Shown: in pieces, positions 33,412 through 41,910 of the stretch
How the letters are laid out: every line of letters starts with the position of its first letter
How positions within the stretch are numbered: position 1 is the stretch's first letter
NCBI RefSeq assembly: GCF_011046895.1
Contig: NZ_CP049249.1
Span: forward strand, 620,001-684,000
Direction: 5' to 3'
Length of the DNA stretch: 64,000 nucleotides
From: Rhizobium rhizoryzae
GTDB taxonomy: Bacteria > Pseudomonadota > Alphaproteobacteria > Rhizobiales > Rhizobiaceae
Translations under genes and position numbers: made by a program
The notes under the pieces: model-generated
What the model saw: the letters and a program-made list of their open reading frames with translations, nothing else
Databases searched by the model: none
Told to the model about the DNA's origin: nothing

Positions 33412-34611
33412 TTACGCTCCCAGCCCATAGCGCTGGTGTTTCAGCGTCCTTTCAATGCCACGCAATTCCGCCAGCCCCTTGAGACGCCCGATCGCCGGAT
33501 AGCCCGGTTGCGCGCCGCGTGTCAGGTCGTCCAGAATTTCCTGGCCGTGGTCCGGCCGCATGGGGATCTGGTGGTCTGTGCGCCCTTCCTCCAGGCGCCT
33601 CGCCTCTTCCGAGACAAGCGCTGCGATGACGGCAACCATGTCTGTGCCGCCTTCCAGATGCTCGTCCTCGAAGAAAGAACAGGGCACTGTATCCGTATCA
33701 CGCGTTACATTGCGCAGATGCACGAAATGAATGCGATCGGCGAAACGCGTAGCGATAAAGGGCAGATCATTGTCCGCCCTTGCCCCCAGCGAACCGGTGC
33801 AGAGCGTCACGCCGTTGGCGCGGGCATCCACTTGGCCAAGCATGTGGGCATAGTCTGCCTCGGTGGACAGAATGCGCGGAAGACCCAAGAGCGGCCACGG
33901 CGGGTCATCTCCGTGAGCGCAGATGTTGATGCCTACCTGTTCTGCTACGGGCGTCACTTCACTCAAGAAATCGATGAGGTTCTGCTGCAACCGCTCTCGG
34001 TTAACGCCCTGATAGGTGCGTAGCTTCTCCAGCAATTGATCCAGCGTATAGCCATCCGCCGAACCGGGAAGGCCAGCGCCGATGTTCTTGCCAAGCGCTG
34101 CGATCTTGCTATCCGCCATCTCAGAGAAGCGACGATGAGCCTCCTCCCTCAACCATTCCGGATAATCGAGCGCGGCATCCGGTCGTTTCAGGATGTGGAC
34201 ATCAAAGGCGGCAAAATCCGTCAGGTCAAAGCGCATTGCCTTGGCGCCGTGCCGCGTTTCCCAGCGCAAATCCGTGCGCGTCCAGTCCAGCACTGGCATG
34301 AAGTTGTAGCACACCGTGCGGATGCCGGACGCGGAAAGACGGTGAAGCGTTTCCTGCCAGTTGGCAATGTGTCGCTTCCAGTCGCCCGTCTGGGTCTTGA
34401 TGTCTTCCGAAACCGGAACGCTTTCAACGACATCCCAGTAGAGACCACCCGCCTTGATCTCCTGGTGTCGCTTTGCAATCTCGTCCACAGGCCAGACTTC
34501 GCCCGTCGCGATATGGTGGAGAGCACTAACAATACCCTCCGCGCCCGCCTGTGCCGCATCCTGCACGCTCACCTTGTCGATCGGGCCGAACCACCGCCAC
34601 GTATGTCTCAT
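33412..34611 (-). CDS. uxuA: D-mannonate dehydratase
   Basis: A 399-residue UxuA-family enzyme that dehydrates D-mannonate to 2-keto-3-deoxygluconate. Typical features are MRHTWRWFGPIDKVSVQDAAQAG at the start, SGIRTVCYNFMPVLDWTRTDL near residue 100, metal-site segments ICAHGDDPPWPLLGLPRI near 230 and CTGSLGARADND near 270, and IHFVHLRNV near 300. The length is normal. It precedes UxuB in the TRAP-linked operon. No KDG kinase or aldolase follows, so KDG must be processed elsewhere. Confidence 0.94.
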   Translation of the reverse strand: MRHTWRWFGPIDKVSVQDAAQAGAEGIVSALHHIATGEVWPVDEIAKRHQEIKAGGLYWDVVESVPVSEDIKTQTGDWKRHIANWQETLHRLSASGIRTVCYNFMPVLDWTRTDLRWETRHGAKAMRFDLTDFAAFDVHILKRPDAALDYPEWLREEAHRRFSEMADSKIAALGKNIGAGLPGSADGYTLDQLLEKLRTYQGVNRERLQQNLIDFLSEVTPVAEQVGINICAHGDDPPWPLLGLPRILSTEADYAHMLGQVDARANGVTLCTGSLGARADNDLPFIATRFADRIHFVHLRNVTRDTDTVPCSFFEDEHLEGGTDMVAVIAALVSEEARRLEEGRTDHQIPMRPDHGQEILDDLTRGAQPGYPAIGRLKGLAELRGIERTLKHQRYGLGA

Positions 34612-34629
34612 CGTCTTTTCCTTAAAATT

Positions 34630-35679
34630 CTAGTCCGTCTGCTTGAACGTCAATTGCACCTTGCACGCGACAGTTCTGTCACCGGCCTGCTCGAAGGCGT
34701 CGATAGCCTGCTCGAGCGGAAACTCGTGGGAGATGATCGGCCTGACATCGATGGCCCGGCTTGAAATCAGATCAACGGCCTGAGCAAACTCCGCGTGAAA
34801 GCGTTGCGATCCCCGCCAGACGATTTCCTTGCCCACCAGGGCATTCAGCGGAATGGTGAGGTCACCCGTCACGCCGACCTGAACGATCGTTCCTCGCGGT
34901 TTGATGGCTGCGAAGGCGGATCTGAGAGCAGGACCTGCAGCAGAACAGTCAAACACCACATCGAATTTGCCCTTGTTCTCCTGATAAGGAGCCAACGCCT
35001 CCCCATCGCGCGCCACATTGATCGTGACATCCGCTCCCATGGCAGGCGCACGGGCAAGGGCCGCATCGGTCAGGTCCGTCACAACAATTGTGCCAGCACC
35101 AGCGTGGTGGGCCGCCGCGACAACCAGCAGACCAATCGGGCCAGCGCCGGTGACGAGCAGCGTCTTTCCTGCCAAGTTACCTGCTTGCGAAACCGCGTGC
35201 AGGCAGACAGCCAAAGGTTCGGCACAGGCGGCCTCGCCGGCCGTGACATTGCCGCCAACCGCATGGCATTGTCTGGCGGGCACGACCATTTGATCGCGGA
35301 ACATTCCGTTTTCGTGTGGCAGGCGCATGGCAGAGCCCATGAACCGCATATTCAGGCAATGAATTGGCTGGTTGATGGCGCAATATTCGCAATGGCCGCA
35401 GGGCTGCGAAGGGTTGACCGCCACCAGCTCTCCGATGGCAAGACCGCTGACGCCGGACCCAAGCGCCTTTACGATGCCGGAAGCTTCGTGACCGGCGATG
35501 ATGGGTTCACGTACCCGCACAGGCCCAAAGCCGCCATCCTGATAGTAATGCAGATCTGATCCGCAAATGCCACCCGCCGCCATGGCAAGCAGAACTTCGC
35601 CCTCGCCCGGCATGTGGGTATCCACCTCTTCCACGCGAAGATCGCGTGTCGCGTGGAGACGAGCAACGCGCGTCTTCAT
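34630..35679 (-). CDS. Zinc-dependent dehydrogenase, L-idonate/L-gulonate 5-dehydrogenase type
   Basis: A 349-residue medium-chain alcohol dehydrogenase. Catalytic zinc ligands are in GGICGSDLHYY and AGHEASG, the structural-zinc cysteines in PCGHCEYCAINQPIHC near residue 100, and the NAD-binding GAGPIGLL near 180. It resembles L-idonate 5-dehydrogenase. Next to UxuA and UxuB it fits a route in which L-gulonate is oxidised to fructuronate, reduced to mannonate and dehydrated. This pathway is known in other bacteria, but whether this protein uses gulonate or idonate is inference. Confidence 0.84.
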   Translation of the reverse strand: MKTRVARLHATRDLRVEEVDTHMPGEGEVLLAMAAGGICGSDLHYYQDGGFGPVRVREPIIAGHEASGIVKALGSGVSGLAIGELVAVNPSQPCGHCEYCAINQPIHCLNMRFMGSAMRLPHENGMFRDQMVVPARQCHAVGGNVTAGEAACAEPLAVCLHAVSQAGNLAGKTLLVTGAGPIGLLVVAAAHHAGAGTIVVTDLTDAALARAPAMGADVTINVARDGEALAPYQENKGKFDVVFDCSAAGPALRSAFAAIKPRGTIVQVGVTGDLTIPLNALVGKEIVWRGSQRFHAEFAQAVDLISSRAIDVRPIISHEFPLEQAIDAFEQAGDRTVACKVQLTFKQTD

Positions 35680-35738
35680 GTGTTTCTAGCCTCGATGTTT
35701 GGTGGTAGCTCCCGCCACGAGACGCGGGAGCCTTTTGA

Positions 35739-37145
35739 TTAGCGAATGAGGCCCATTTCCCTCGGCAGCCAAAGTGTAATGCCTGGAATGAAGGTGATCA
35801 GCAGGAGCGCGAAGAGCAACGGCACCAGCCATGGTACGATCGCCATCGTGGTGCGCTCCACGGAAAGCTTGGCGACACGCGAGAGAACGAACAGGACCAT
35901 TCCTAACGGCGGATGAAGAAGGCCGATCATCAGGTTCAATGTCATGATCAGGCCGAAATGGACCGGATCGATACCGAACTGCTTCACGAGCGGCAGCAGG
36001 ATCGGAACGAGAATGGTGATGGCCGCGATGGTATCCAGGAAACATCCGACGAAGAGCATCAGCAGGTTTACGAGAATGAGGAAGACCCACTTGTTGCTCG
36101 TGATCGACAGGATTGCATCCGAGAGAAGCTGGGCGGTCTGGCTCACAGTCAGCAACCATGCAAAGACTGAGGCTGCTGCAACGATGAACAGGACAGACGC
36201 CGTGGTTTCCACCGTATCCAGTGTCGCCTTGGCAACTGACTTCAACGTCATGGTGCGGTAACGGACCAAGCCCAGGAAAAGCGACCAGAGTACTGCCGCG
36301 ACAGCTGCTTCTGTGGGCGTGAACCAGCCCATCGTCATGCCGCCAATCAGAATGACGGGTGTCATCAGCGCCATGACGGCAGAGAAGTCAAAATACCAGT
36401 CGCATAGCAAAAGCACGATCAAGGCAACGAAGATGGCCCAGTTCAACGAAAGGCCAAGCATCGTCAGGATCCAGATGCCGGTTGGCACAGCCATCACCAC
36501 GAGGACTTCGAGGGATGCGCCCAGCAAGTTCTTGATGCTGAAAGGCGTATCGGAACCCCAACGCTTGATATAGGCGAAGATCGCGACGGTGATCATCATC
36601 AGCACGGTCATGACCACGCCGGGGATGATGCCCGCCATGAAAAGGGCGCCGATGGAGACATTGGCCATCATGCCGTAGATGACAAAGGGCAGCGAAGGCG
36701 GGAAGATTGGCCCAAGCGTTGCGGATGCAGCGGTAACGCCGACGGCTGCTTCCACCGGATAACCGTGGTCCTTCATGGCCTTGATTTCGATGGTGCCGAT
36801 GCCCGCTGCATCGGCGAGCGCCGTGCCCGACATGCCGGAGAACACGACAGAGCCGATGATGTTGACCTGCGCCAGGCCGCCTTTCATCCAGCCGACAAGT
36901 GCGACCGCGAATGAGTAGATGCGGCCTGTGACACCGGCAATGTTCATGAGATTGCCAGCCAGAATGAAGAAAGGAACGGCCAGCAGAGGAAAGCTTTCAA
37001 CGCCCGCGATCAGACGCTGAGCGGCGATGATATCTGGCGCGACATCATAGAACACGATGTAGAGGACCGATGAGACGGCCATGGAAACTGCAACCGGCAG
37101 ACCCAGCACCATCAACGCCAGAAAGGATCCAATCAGGAGAAGCAT
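35739..37145 (-). CDS. dctM: TRAP transporter large membrane subunit (DctM)
   Basis: A 468-residue membrane protein of the TRAP large-subunit family. GMSGTALADAAGIGTIEIKAM near residue 105 and GLLHPPLGMVLFVLSRVA near 415 are family signatures. It is about 40 residues longer than most DctM proteins owing to a hydrophobic stretch near residues 220-265 that looks like an extra membrane pair. The ATG at 37145 is preferred over TTG 37154 because GAGG is then properly spaced. It works with the DctQ- and DctP-type genes. Confidence 0.92.
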   Translation of the reverse strand: MLLLIGSFLALMVLGLPVAVSMAVSSVLYIVFYDVAPDIIAAQRLIAGVESFPLLAVPFFILAGNLMNIAGVTGRIYSFAVALVGWMKGGLAQVNIIGSVVFSGMSGTALADAAGIGTIEIKAMKDHGYPVEAAVGVTAASATLGPIFPPSLPFVIYGMMANVSIGALFMAGIIPGVVMTVLMMITVAIFAYIKRWGSDTPFSIKNLLGASLEVLVVMAVPTGIWILTMLGLSLNWAIFVALIVLLLCDWYFDFSAVMALMTPVILIGGMTMGWFTPTEAAVAAVLWSLFLGLVRYRTMTLKSVAKATLDTVETTASVLFIVAAASVFAWLLTVSQTAQLLSDAILSITSNKWVFLILVNLLMLFVGCFLDTIAAITILVPILLPLVKQFGIDPVHFGLIMTLNLMIGLLHPPLGMVLFVLSRVAKLSVERTTMAIVPWLVPLLFALLLITFIPGITLWLPREMGLIR

Positions 37146-37150
37146 ATCAA

Positions 37151-37729
37151 TCAATCCTCTGCGTTCTGGAAGGCTTCAGGGCGCTCGAGAACGGAATAGC
37201 CGCGGCGCATATTGGCAATGAAAACCTGGATGGAACGGCCCAGCATCAGGACGAAGGCGGCGAGAACCGTATAAAAAACAATGTTCCGGGGCAGTTGGAC
37301 AGTCACCATTTCCTCGTCGGCGACGATCTCCATGTAGCGCCACATGAGCCAGGAGCCGTAGGCGAAGAAGCCGATGCGGATGATATCCACCGCTGTCGCC
37401 ATGATGCGCGTCACGCGCGCCGGGAGGTAATGATACAGAACGTCGACCTGGATATGCCGTGACATTCGCACGCACATGACCGACCCCATGAACACAACGC
37501 CGATCAGGCAGTTGACGGCGATTTCTTCCGTCCAGGCGTAACTGTCATTCAGCACGTAGCGCGTGAAGAACTGCAGAAACACGCAAGCCGTCATCACCCA
37601 GAAGAGACCAAGAGTGAGCCAGTCCTCGAAGGCATAGACCTTTAGGTCGACATGGGCCGGCGCTTCGTCGAAGGTATGCGCCAATTCCTCCGGCGTGACC
37701 GGTGTATGGATTTCCTGTGCCGCAGACAT
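37151..37729 (-). CDS. dctQ: TRAP transporter small membrane subunit (DctQ)
   Basis: A 192-residue DctQ protein with four predicted membrane segments; VLNDSYAWTEEIAVNCLIGVVFMGS in the middle is the family core. The start at ATG 37729 has AGGAAA six bases upstream; ATG 37753 would add eight residues. The gene ends five bases before the DctM start. A hairpin at 37841-37863 separates it from the binding-protein gene. Confidence 0.88.
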   Translation of the reverse strand: MSAAQEIHTPVTPEELAHTFDEAPAHVDLKVYAFEDWLTLGLFWVMTACVFLQFFTRYVLNDSYAWTEEIAVNCLIGVVFMGSVMCVRMSRHIQVDVLYHYLPARVTRIMATAVDIIRIGFFAYGSWLMWRYMEIVADEEMVTVQLPRNIVFYTVLAAFVLMLGRSIQVFIANMRRGYSVLERPEAFQNAED

Positions 37730-37840
37730 CAGCAATTTCCTGTTCAAGAACATAGCTTCGCCGGTCAGGCAGTGGCCTGATTTTTTGAAGAGGCCTGTCG
37801 ATTGGCGACAAGGCACGGATCGAAGCGGATTGCAGAAGGG

Positions 37841-37863
37841 GGCGCGGCGTCAGCCGCCGCGCC
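37841..37863 (-). terminator. GC-rich hairpin between TRAP binding-protein and DctQ genes
   Basis: GGCGCGGCG (37841-37849) and CGCCGCGCC (37855-37863) form a perfect 9-bp stem with a 5-base loop, 7 bases past the binding-protein stop. There is no T tract. Partial termination or 3' protection of the binding-protein message is inferred. Confidence 0.6.
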
Positions 37864-37870
37864 GAAGGCG

Positions 37871-38845
37871 TTACTTGATCGCGCGGATGGCGTCCCAATC
37901 AGCCTTTTCATAGCCGAAGTCCTCGAGCTTGACCTTCTCGATGACGTTCTTCTCAAAATCAGCCTTATCGACTTCCGTTACCGTGATGCCCTTTTTCTTG
38001 AACTCGTCGACGAGTTCCTTCTCGCGGGCCTCGATCTTCTTGGTGCCACGCTCAGCTGCCTGTTGAGCGACTTCCGAGAAGATCTTCTTGTCCTCGTCGG
38101 ACAGGCTGGTCCAAAGCTTTTTCGAGAAGAGCGTATTCAGGTGGTCGACAATATGGCCGCTCAGGACGATGTTCTTTTGAACTTCGTAGAACTTCTTCGC
38201 TTCAATCGTCGTCAGCGGATTTTCCTGCGCATCGACAGTGCCGTTCTGCAGGGCAAGGTAAACTTCAGCGAAGGCAATCGGCGTTGTGTTTGCACCGCAT
38301 GCACGCGGCATTGCAAGGTAGGCCGGAACGTCAGGCACGCGCATCTTCACGCCCTGCAGATCAGCGCATTTGGAAATCGGCTTGTTGGATGTCGTGTGGC
38401 GCGTACCGTAATAGGTGACGGCTGCGATGTGGTTGCCCGTCTTATCCTCGTAGCCCTTGGCCAGACGCTTGAAAACGTCACTCTTGGTGTAAGCGATGAG
38501 ATGGCTCGGATCACGGAAGATGTAAGGATAGTAGGTAACGCCGATCGGCTTGAAATCGCGCGCAGCAAAGCTGGAGCCCGAGATGATGATATCGACCGTA
38601 CCCAGCTTGAGGCCCTGATTGATATCAGCTTCCTTGCCAAGCTGTGATGCCGGGAAGACATCGATCTTGTAACGTCCATTCGTCCGCTTGGCGATTTCCT
38701 GCGCCGCCCAGACGGATTCCGTGTGGAACGGCTCGGACGTTTCATACACGTGCGCCCATTTGAGCGCCGTCTCGGCATGCGCTGAAAGCGTGGATGCCAC
38801 GATGACGGCGGCAGCTCCCAGCAATGTCTTGAATCTCAGTTTCAT
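37871..38845 (-). CDS. dctP: TRAP transporter periplasmic binding protein (DctP)
   Basis: A 324-residue DctP-family protein with signal peptide MKLRFKTLLGAAAVIVASTLSAHA. The carboxylate-binding arginine lies in LQGVKMRVPDVPAYLAM near residue 165, and NGTVDAQENPLTTI near 208 is the conserved core. TRAP systems import organic acids, in line with the UxuA/UxuB/idonate-type enzymes downstream. The likely cargo is a hexuronate or aldonate. First gene of a leftward operon reaching 32000; the GntR gene lies 54 bases upstream in the same direction. Confidence 0.93.
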   Translation of the reverse strand: MKLRFKTLLGAAAVIVASTLSAHAETALKWAHVYETSEPFHTESVWAAQEIAKRTNGRYKIDVFPASQLGKEADINQGLKLGTVDIIISGSSFAARDFKPIGVTYYPYIFRDPSHLIAYTKSDVFKRLAKGYEDKTGNHIAAVTYYGTRHTTSNKPISKCADLQGVKMRVPDVPAYLAMPRACGANTTPIAFAEVYLALQNGTVDAQENPLTTIEAKKFYEVQKNIVLSGHIVDHLNTLFSKKLWTSLSDEDKKIFSEVAQQAAERGTKKIEAREKELVDEFKKKGITVTEVDKADFEKNVIEKVKLEDFGYEKADWDAIRAIK

Positions 38846-38899
38846 TCTTTCCTCCCAAGTAAAGCAGACTTATCGAACGACTGAACCGGAGCGGCTCAA

Positions 38900-39613
38900 T
38901 CATTTCTCTCTCGGTTGCTCCTCCCCGAAGCTTTCCGAGAATCTCTTTTGCGCTAACGTCAGATGGCTGCGCATTGCCTCGCGCGCGGCAGCAGGATCAC
39001 CCGTCGCCAGCGCATCGCGAATGATATGATGCTCCTCCAGAGCCAGCTTCCAGGTATGCGGGCCCTCGAAATAGCTGGCAAGTTTGGTGAAGTACGGCGA
39101 CATGCGGGAATCATAGATCAGGCCTGTGAAGTGCTTGAGGGCCGAATTTCCAATCATATCCGCAATGGCCGTATGAAAATCGCGATCGCAGCCCAGCGCC
39201 ACTTCCGGGTCATCGAGCGAGCGTGCCATCCGCTCGAGCGTGGCATCGATCCGTTGGAGACCAGCTCGCGTGACGCGCCGCGCAGCCTCTTCAGCAATCG
39301 CGCTTTCGATAAGGCATCGCGCCTGCAGAATTTCCAGCGGACCTTCTGTGTCTTCCAACTGGCGAAGCTCACCAGACCCTTGAGATTTCTGGCTGATATA
39401 GACCCCCGACCCCATGCGGATCTGGATATGGCCTTCGACTTCCAGGACAATCAGCGCTTCACGAACCGTTGGTCGAGATACGGCGAAACGCTCGGCAAGT
39501 TCACGCTCCGGCGGCAGACGCGTACCGGGCTTCAATTCGCCGGCCTCTATCAGCGCGCGTATCTGTTCCGCGACCTGCCGATAAAGGCGGCGCGGCTCCA
39601 AAGCCACGAACAT
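38900..39613 (-). CDS. FadR-subfamily GntR regulator of the TRAP/Uxu operon
   Basis: A 237-residue regulator, start ATG 39613 with GGGGAGGG upstream. The winged helix (about residues 9-72) contains RLPPERELAERFAVSRPTVREALIVLEVEGHIQIRMGSGVYI, close to UxuR/ExuR/DgoR-type proteins, and the C-terminal FCD domain has the metal histidines (DRDFHTAIADMIGN, EEHHIIRDAL). It is transcribed toward the TRAP genes and may be cotranscribed with them. A perfect palindrome upstream (39651-39667) is likely its own operator. An aldonate or hexuronate inducer is probable. Confidence 0.92.
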   Translation of the reverse strand: MFVALEPRRLYRQVAEQIRALIEAGELKPGTRLPPERELAERFAVSRPTVREALIVLEVEGHIQIRMGSGVYISQKSQGSGELRQLEDTEGPLEILQARCLIESAIAEEAARRVTRAGLQRIDATLERMARSLDDPEVALGCDRDFHTAIADMIGNSALKHFTGLIYDSRMSPYFTKLASYFEGPHTWKLALEEHHIIRDALATGDPAAAREAMRSHLTLAQKRFSESFGEEQPREK

Positions 39614-39650
39614 TGAACCCTCCCCGCGCATCCTCTCCCGATACGCCATC

Positions 39651-39702
39651 GGTCAGATTGTCTGACCAATTGCTACTATGGGTTAATTCCCGCAGGTGTC
39701 AA
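39651..39702 (-). promoter_or_regulatory. Promoter and palindromic operator upstream of the GntR gene
   Basis: On the leftward strand TTGACA (39702-39697) is followed after 17 bases by ATAGTA (39679-39674), a good -35/-10 pair. Just downstream GGTCAGA (39651-39657) and TCTGACC (39661-39667), separated by TTG, form a perfect 7-bp palindrome. The TGGTCAGACNA form is typical of FadR/GntR regulators of hexuronate genes. Binding there would cover the transcription start. Confidence 0.72.
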
Positions 39703-39722
39703 GCGGGAAAGTTAAGGAGATG

Positions 39723-40805
39723 CTAAGAAGCAGGAGCATCGATCGGTTTCGGCAATCTGACATCATATTGCTCAGCGAGAGCACTGAATGCTTGAGACGT
39801 GGCAGGATCAAGTTGAACGCCTGCGGCTTCGCGCTCGCGCGCGACACGCCATTCGCGATCACCCGGTGCCATGACATCTTCACCGTCCCGCGGGCGCGAT
39901 CCACGCAACTGTTCAAGATATCTTTGCATGCCTGCGTCGAACGTCGCCCGATCCACGAAGGCTTCCGGCTTCAGTGCCAGCACGAAGGCGCCCATTTCCC
40001 GTGGCGTTGCAAAATCCGGCCCGCCCATGGGCGCAATGTCGAACGAAAGGCGCATGCCCGTCAGAACAGCACTGAAGATTTCAGCAACGCCCGCGAGTGC
40101 GGCACCCTTGAACCCGAAAGCCGCCCCGAGTGGCGCCAGCATTTCAGTCGCGTTCGCATCCGTCGTATCGACACCATCGGCATCCGACGCGACTGCTGGC
40201 GGCAAGGCCAGCCCAAGGCTCCGGTAAAGAAGAACGCGATTGAAGGGAACGGCGCTCGTCGCCATGTCCAGCAACCAGGGAGCATCTCCAGACACAGGAA
40301 CTGCAACGCTGATCGGGTTCGTGCCATGGAATCGCTCTGCACCATCGTGCAAGCGAACAAAGCTGTCAGAGTTACAGAACGTGATGCCGAGAAAGCCTTT
40401 CTCGGCCGCGTGAAGCGAATAGGCACCCGCCGGACCGAAGTGCGATGTATTGCGAATGGCAACGGCCCCGATGCCGAATTGATCGGCGAGGTCTGTTGCA
40501 AGGTCCATTGCCTCGTAAGCAGCCAAGGCGCCGTGGGCGTGATCGGCGTCCAGAGAAGCCACTGCGCCAAACCGGTTCGCAACCTTCAAATTCGGCGCCT
40601 TATTGACCCGCCCCCCATTCAGAACCTGAACATAGTGGGGAAGCAGCCGTATGCCGTGGCTATCCACGCCAAACCGCGTTCCGTGCATCATTGCACGCGT
40701 TGCAGCCTTCGATGTCGGCTGATCGGCACCCGCGGCCAACAGGACGTCGAACGTAAATCGCTCCACTTCAGCCAGCGTCAGTCGCGGTTCAAGGCTCTGG
40801 TTCAA
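39723..40805 (-). CDS. Ldh2-family malate/lactate/ureidoglycolate-type dehydrogenase
   Basis: A protein of about 360 residues in the Ldh2/MDG family of NAD(P)-dependent 2-hydroxyacid dehydrogenases. RFGVDSHGIRLLPHYVQVL near residue 45 and RNTSHFGPAGAYSLHAAEKGFLG near 120 hold the catalytic histidines; GTNPISVAVP near 165 and LLDMATSAVPFNRV follow. The frame opens at GTG 40841, but that lies inside a perfect palindrome; TTG 40805 with GGAAGAG upstream is a better start. It may reduce a keto-sugar acid linked to the dehydratase at 41911. The substrate is unclear. Confidence 0.83.
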   Translation of the reverse strand: MNQSLEPRLTLAEVERFTFDVLLAAGADQPTSKAATRAMMHGTRFGVDSHGIRLLPHYVQVLNGGRVNKAPNLKVANRFGAVASLDADHAHGALAAYEAMDLATDLADQFGIGAVAIRNTSHFGPAGAYSLHAAEKGFLGITFCNSDSFVRLHDGAERFHGTNPISVAVPVSGDAPWLLDMATSAVPFNRVLLYRSLGLALPPAVASDADGVDTTDANATEMLAPLGAAFGFKGAALAGVAEIFSAVLTGMRLSFDIAPMGGPDFATPREMGAFVLALKPEAFVDRATFDAGMQRYLEQLRGSRPRDGEDVMAPGDREWRVAREREAAGVQLDPATSQAFSALAEQYDVRLPKPIDAPAS

Positions 40806-40824
40806 GAGATCATCTCTTCCATAA

Positions 40825-40852
40825 AAACGTCTAATGCACACACTAGACGTTT
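40825..40852. promoter_or_regulatory. Perfect inverted repeat in the divergent Ldh2 / GntR region
   Basis: AAACGTCTA (40825-40833) and TAGACGTTT (40844-40852) are perfect 9-base arms with a 10-base spacer. It lies 20 bp upstream of the Ldh2 start (TTG 40805) and 37 bp upstream of the GntR ATG. This is a strong operator candidate for the double-headed GntR protein, which could then control both directions. Confidence 0.7.
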
Positions 40853-40888
40853 GAAGTTATATGTGCAATCCCTCATGTCAATTGATCC

Positions 40889-41875
40889 ATGAGAAATCGC
40901 TGTCAGGTCATGCACACAAACAACCGCGTCCCAAAACTGTACCGGCAGGCGTATGACGTGCTGGTCCGCGACATCCGTACCGGGGCATATCAACGTGGCA
41001 TGCGGCTGAGCGAAACACAGATCGCCGAGCGCTTCAGCATAAGCCGGGCTCCGGCGCGGCAGGCACTTCAGGAACTGGAACGTGACGGCCTTGTGCGCAA
41101 GGCACAAGGCCGGGGATACGAGATTAGCGACTGTGACCGATTGGGCAATTCTCAGCTTTTAGCACAGCTGCCCCTCGCAGAAGTCGAACCCAGATCAAGC
41201 TGGGAACTCATCTATCCGGAAGTCGAGCTGGAAATCGTCTCCCGCACGGCGCTTGCCAGTTGGCGGATCAACGAGGCTATCCTTGCAAGACACTATGGAG
41301 TAAGCCGTACCGTAGCGCGGGATGTTGTGGCAAGACTTCAGGAACGCGGCATTGTTCGCAAGGACCAAAGCGCCCGCTGGTATGCGCAGGCCCTGACCCG
41401 CGACCACATTGAAGAGCTTTACGAGTTACGCTGGGTGTTGGAGCCGCTTGCCTTGCAAAAAGCGGCTCAACGAGTCCCGTCAGAGCATTTCACGCTATTG
41501 AGACGGCATCTTGAGGAAGCGTTGGATGCCCCCCAGGTTCCCAGCGAAACGCTTGACCGGCTGGAGCAGGAACTCCATGTCGATCTCTTATCACACTGCG
41601 GCAATCAGGCGCTTTTGCGCGCCGTAAGCCTGCCGCAGGCCCTGCTGGTCGCGCATCATTTTCTCTACCGTCAAACATCAGACATGTTCGCGAGCGAGCC
41701 GTTTCTACCTGAGCATCTGACCATCATCCTGAACCTGGAACAGGGTAAACTCGCGATGGCTTGCGATGCGCTCGTCCATCACCTTCAAGTTTCCCGCCAA
41801 CGAGCCATGCTGCGCATTGAAGCCGTGGCCAACAGCATTACGCCTGCTGCACTGCCTTATCTGGAGCAGCTGTAG
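40889..41875 (+). CDS. GntR-family regulator with two tandem winged-helix domains
   Basis: A 328-residue protein. Residues 16-80 are a normal GntR winged helix ([19 protein letters not shown] then [12 protein letters not shown]). Residues 105-168 repeat the pattern ([19 protein letters not shown] then [12 protein letters not shown]), so two winged helices follow one another. Residues 171-328 resemble the helical FCD ligand domain, with helix-rich but degenerate metal-site positions. The start may be ATG 40889 or ATG 40910. It faces away from the Ldh2 gene across a perfect inverted repeat and is followed by an enolase-type dehydratase. Two heads per chain could bind extended or paired sites. 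Confidence 0.85.
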   Translation: MRNRCQVMHTNNRVPKLYRQAYDVLVRDIRTGAYQRGMRLSETQIAERFSISRAPARQALQELERDGLVRKAQGRGYEISDCDRLGNSQLLAQLPLAEVEPRSSWELIYPEVELEIVSRTALASWRINEAILARHYGVSRTVARDVVARLQERGIVRKDQSARWYAQALTRDHIEELYELRWVLEPLALQKAAQRVPSEHFTLLRRHLEEALDAPQVPSETLDRLEQELHVDLLSHCGNQALLRAVSLPQALLVAHHFLYRQTSDMFASEPFLPEHLTIILNLEQGKLAMACDALVHHLQVSRQRAMLRIEAVANSITPAALPYLEQL

Positions 41876-41910
41876 CGGTAGCCATTCGATATCCTGGAGG
41901 AGGATCCGCA

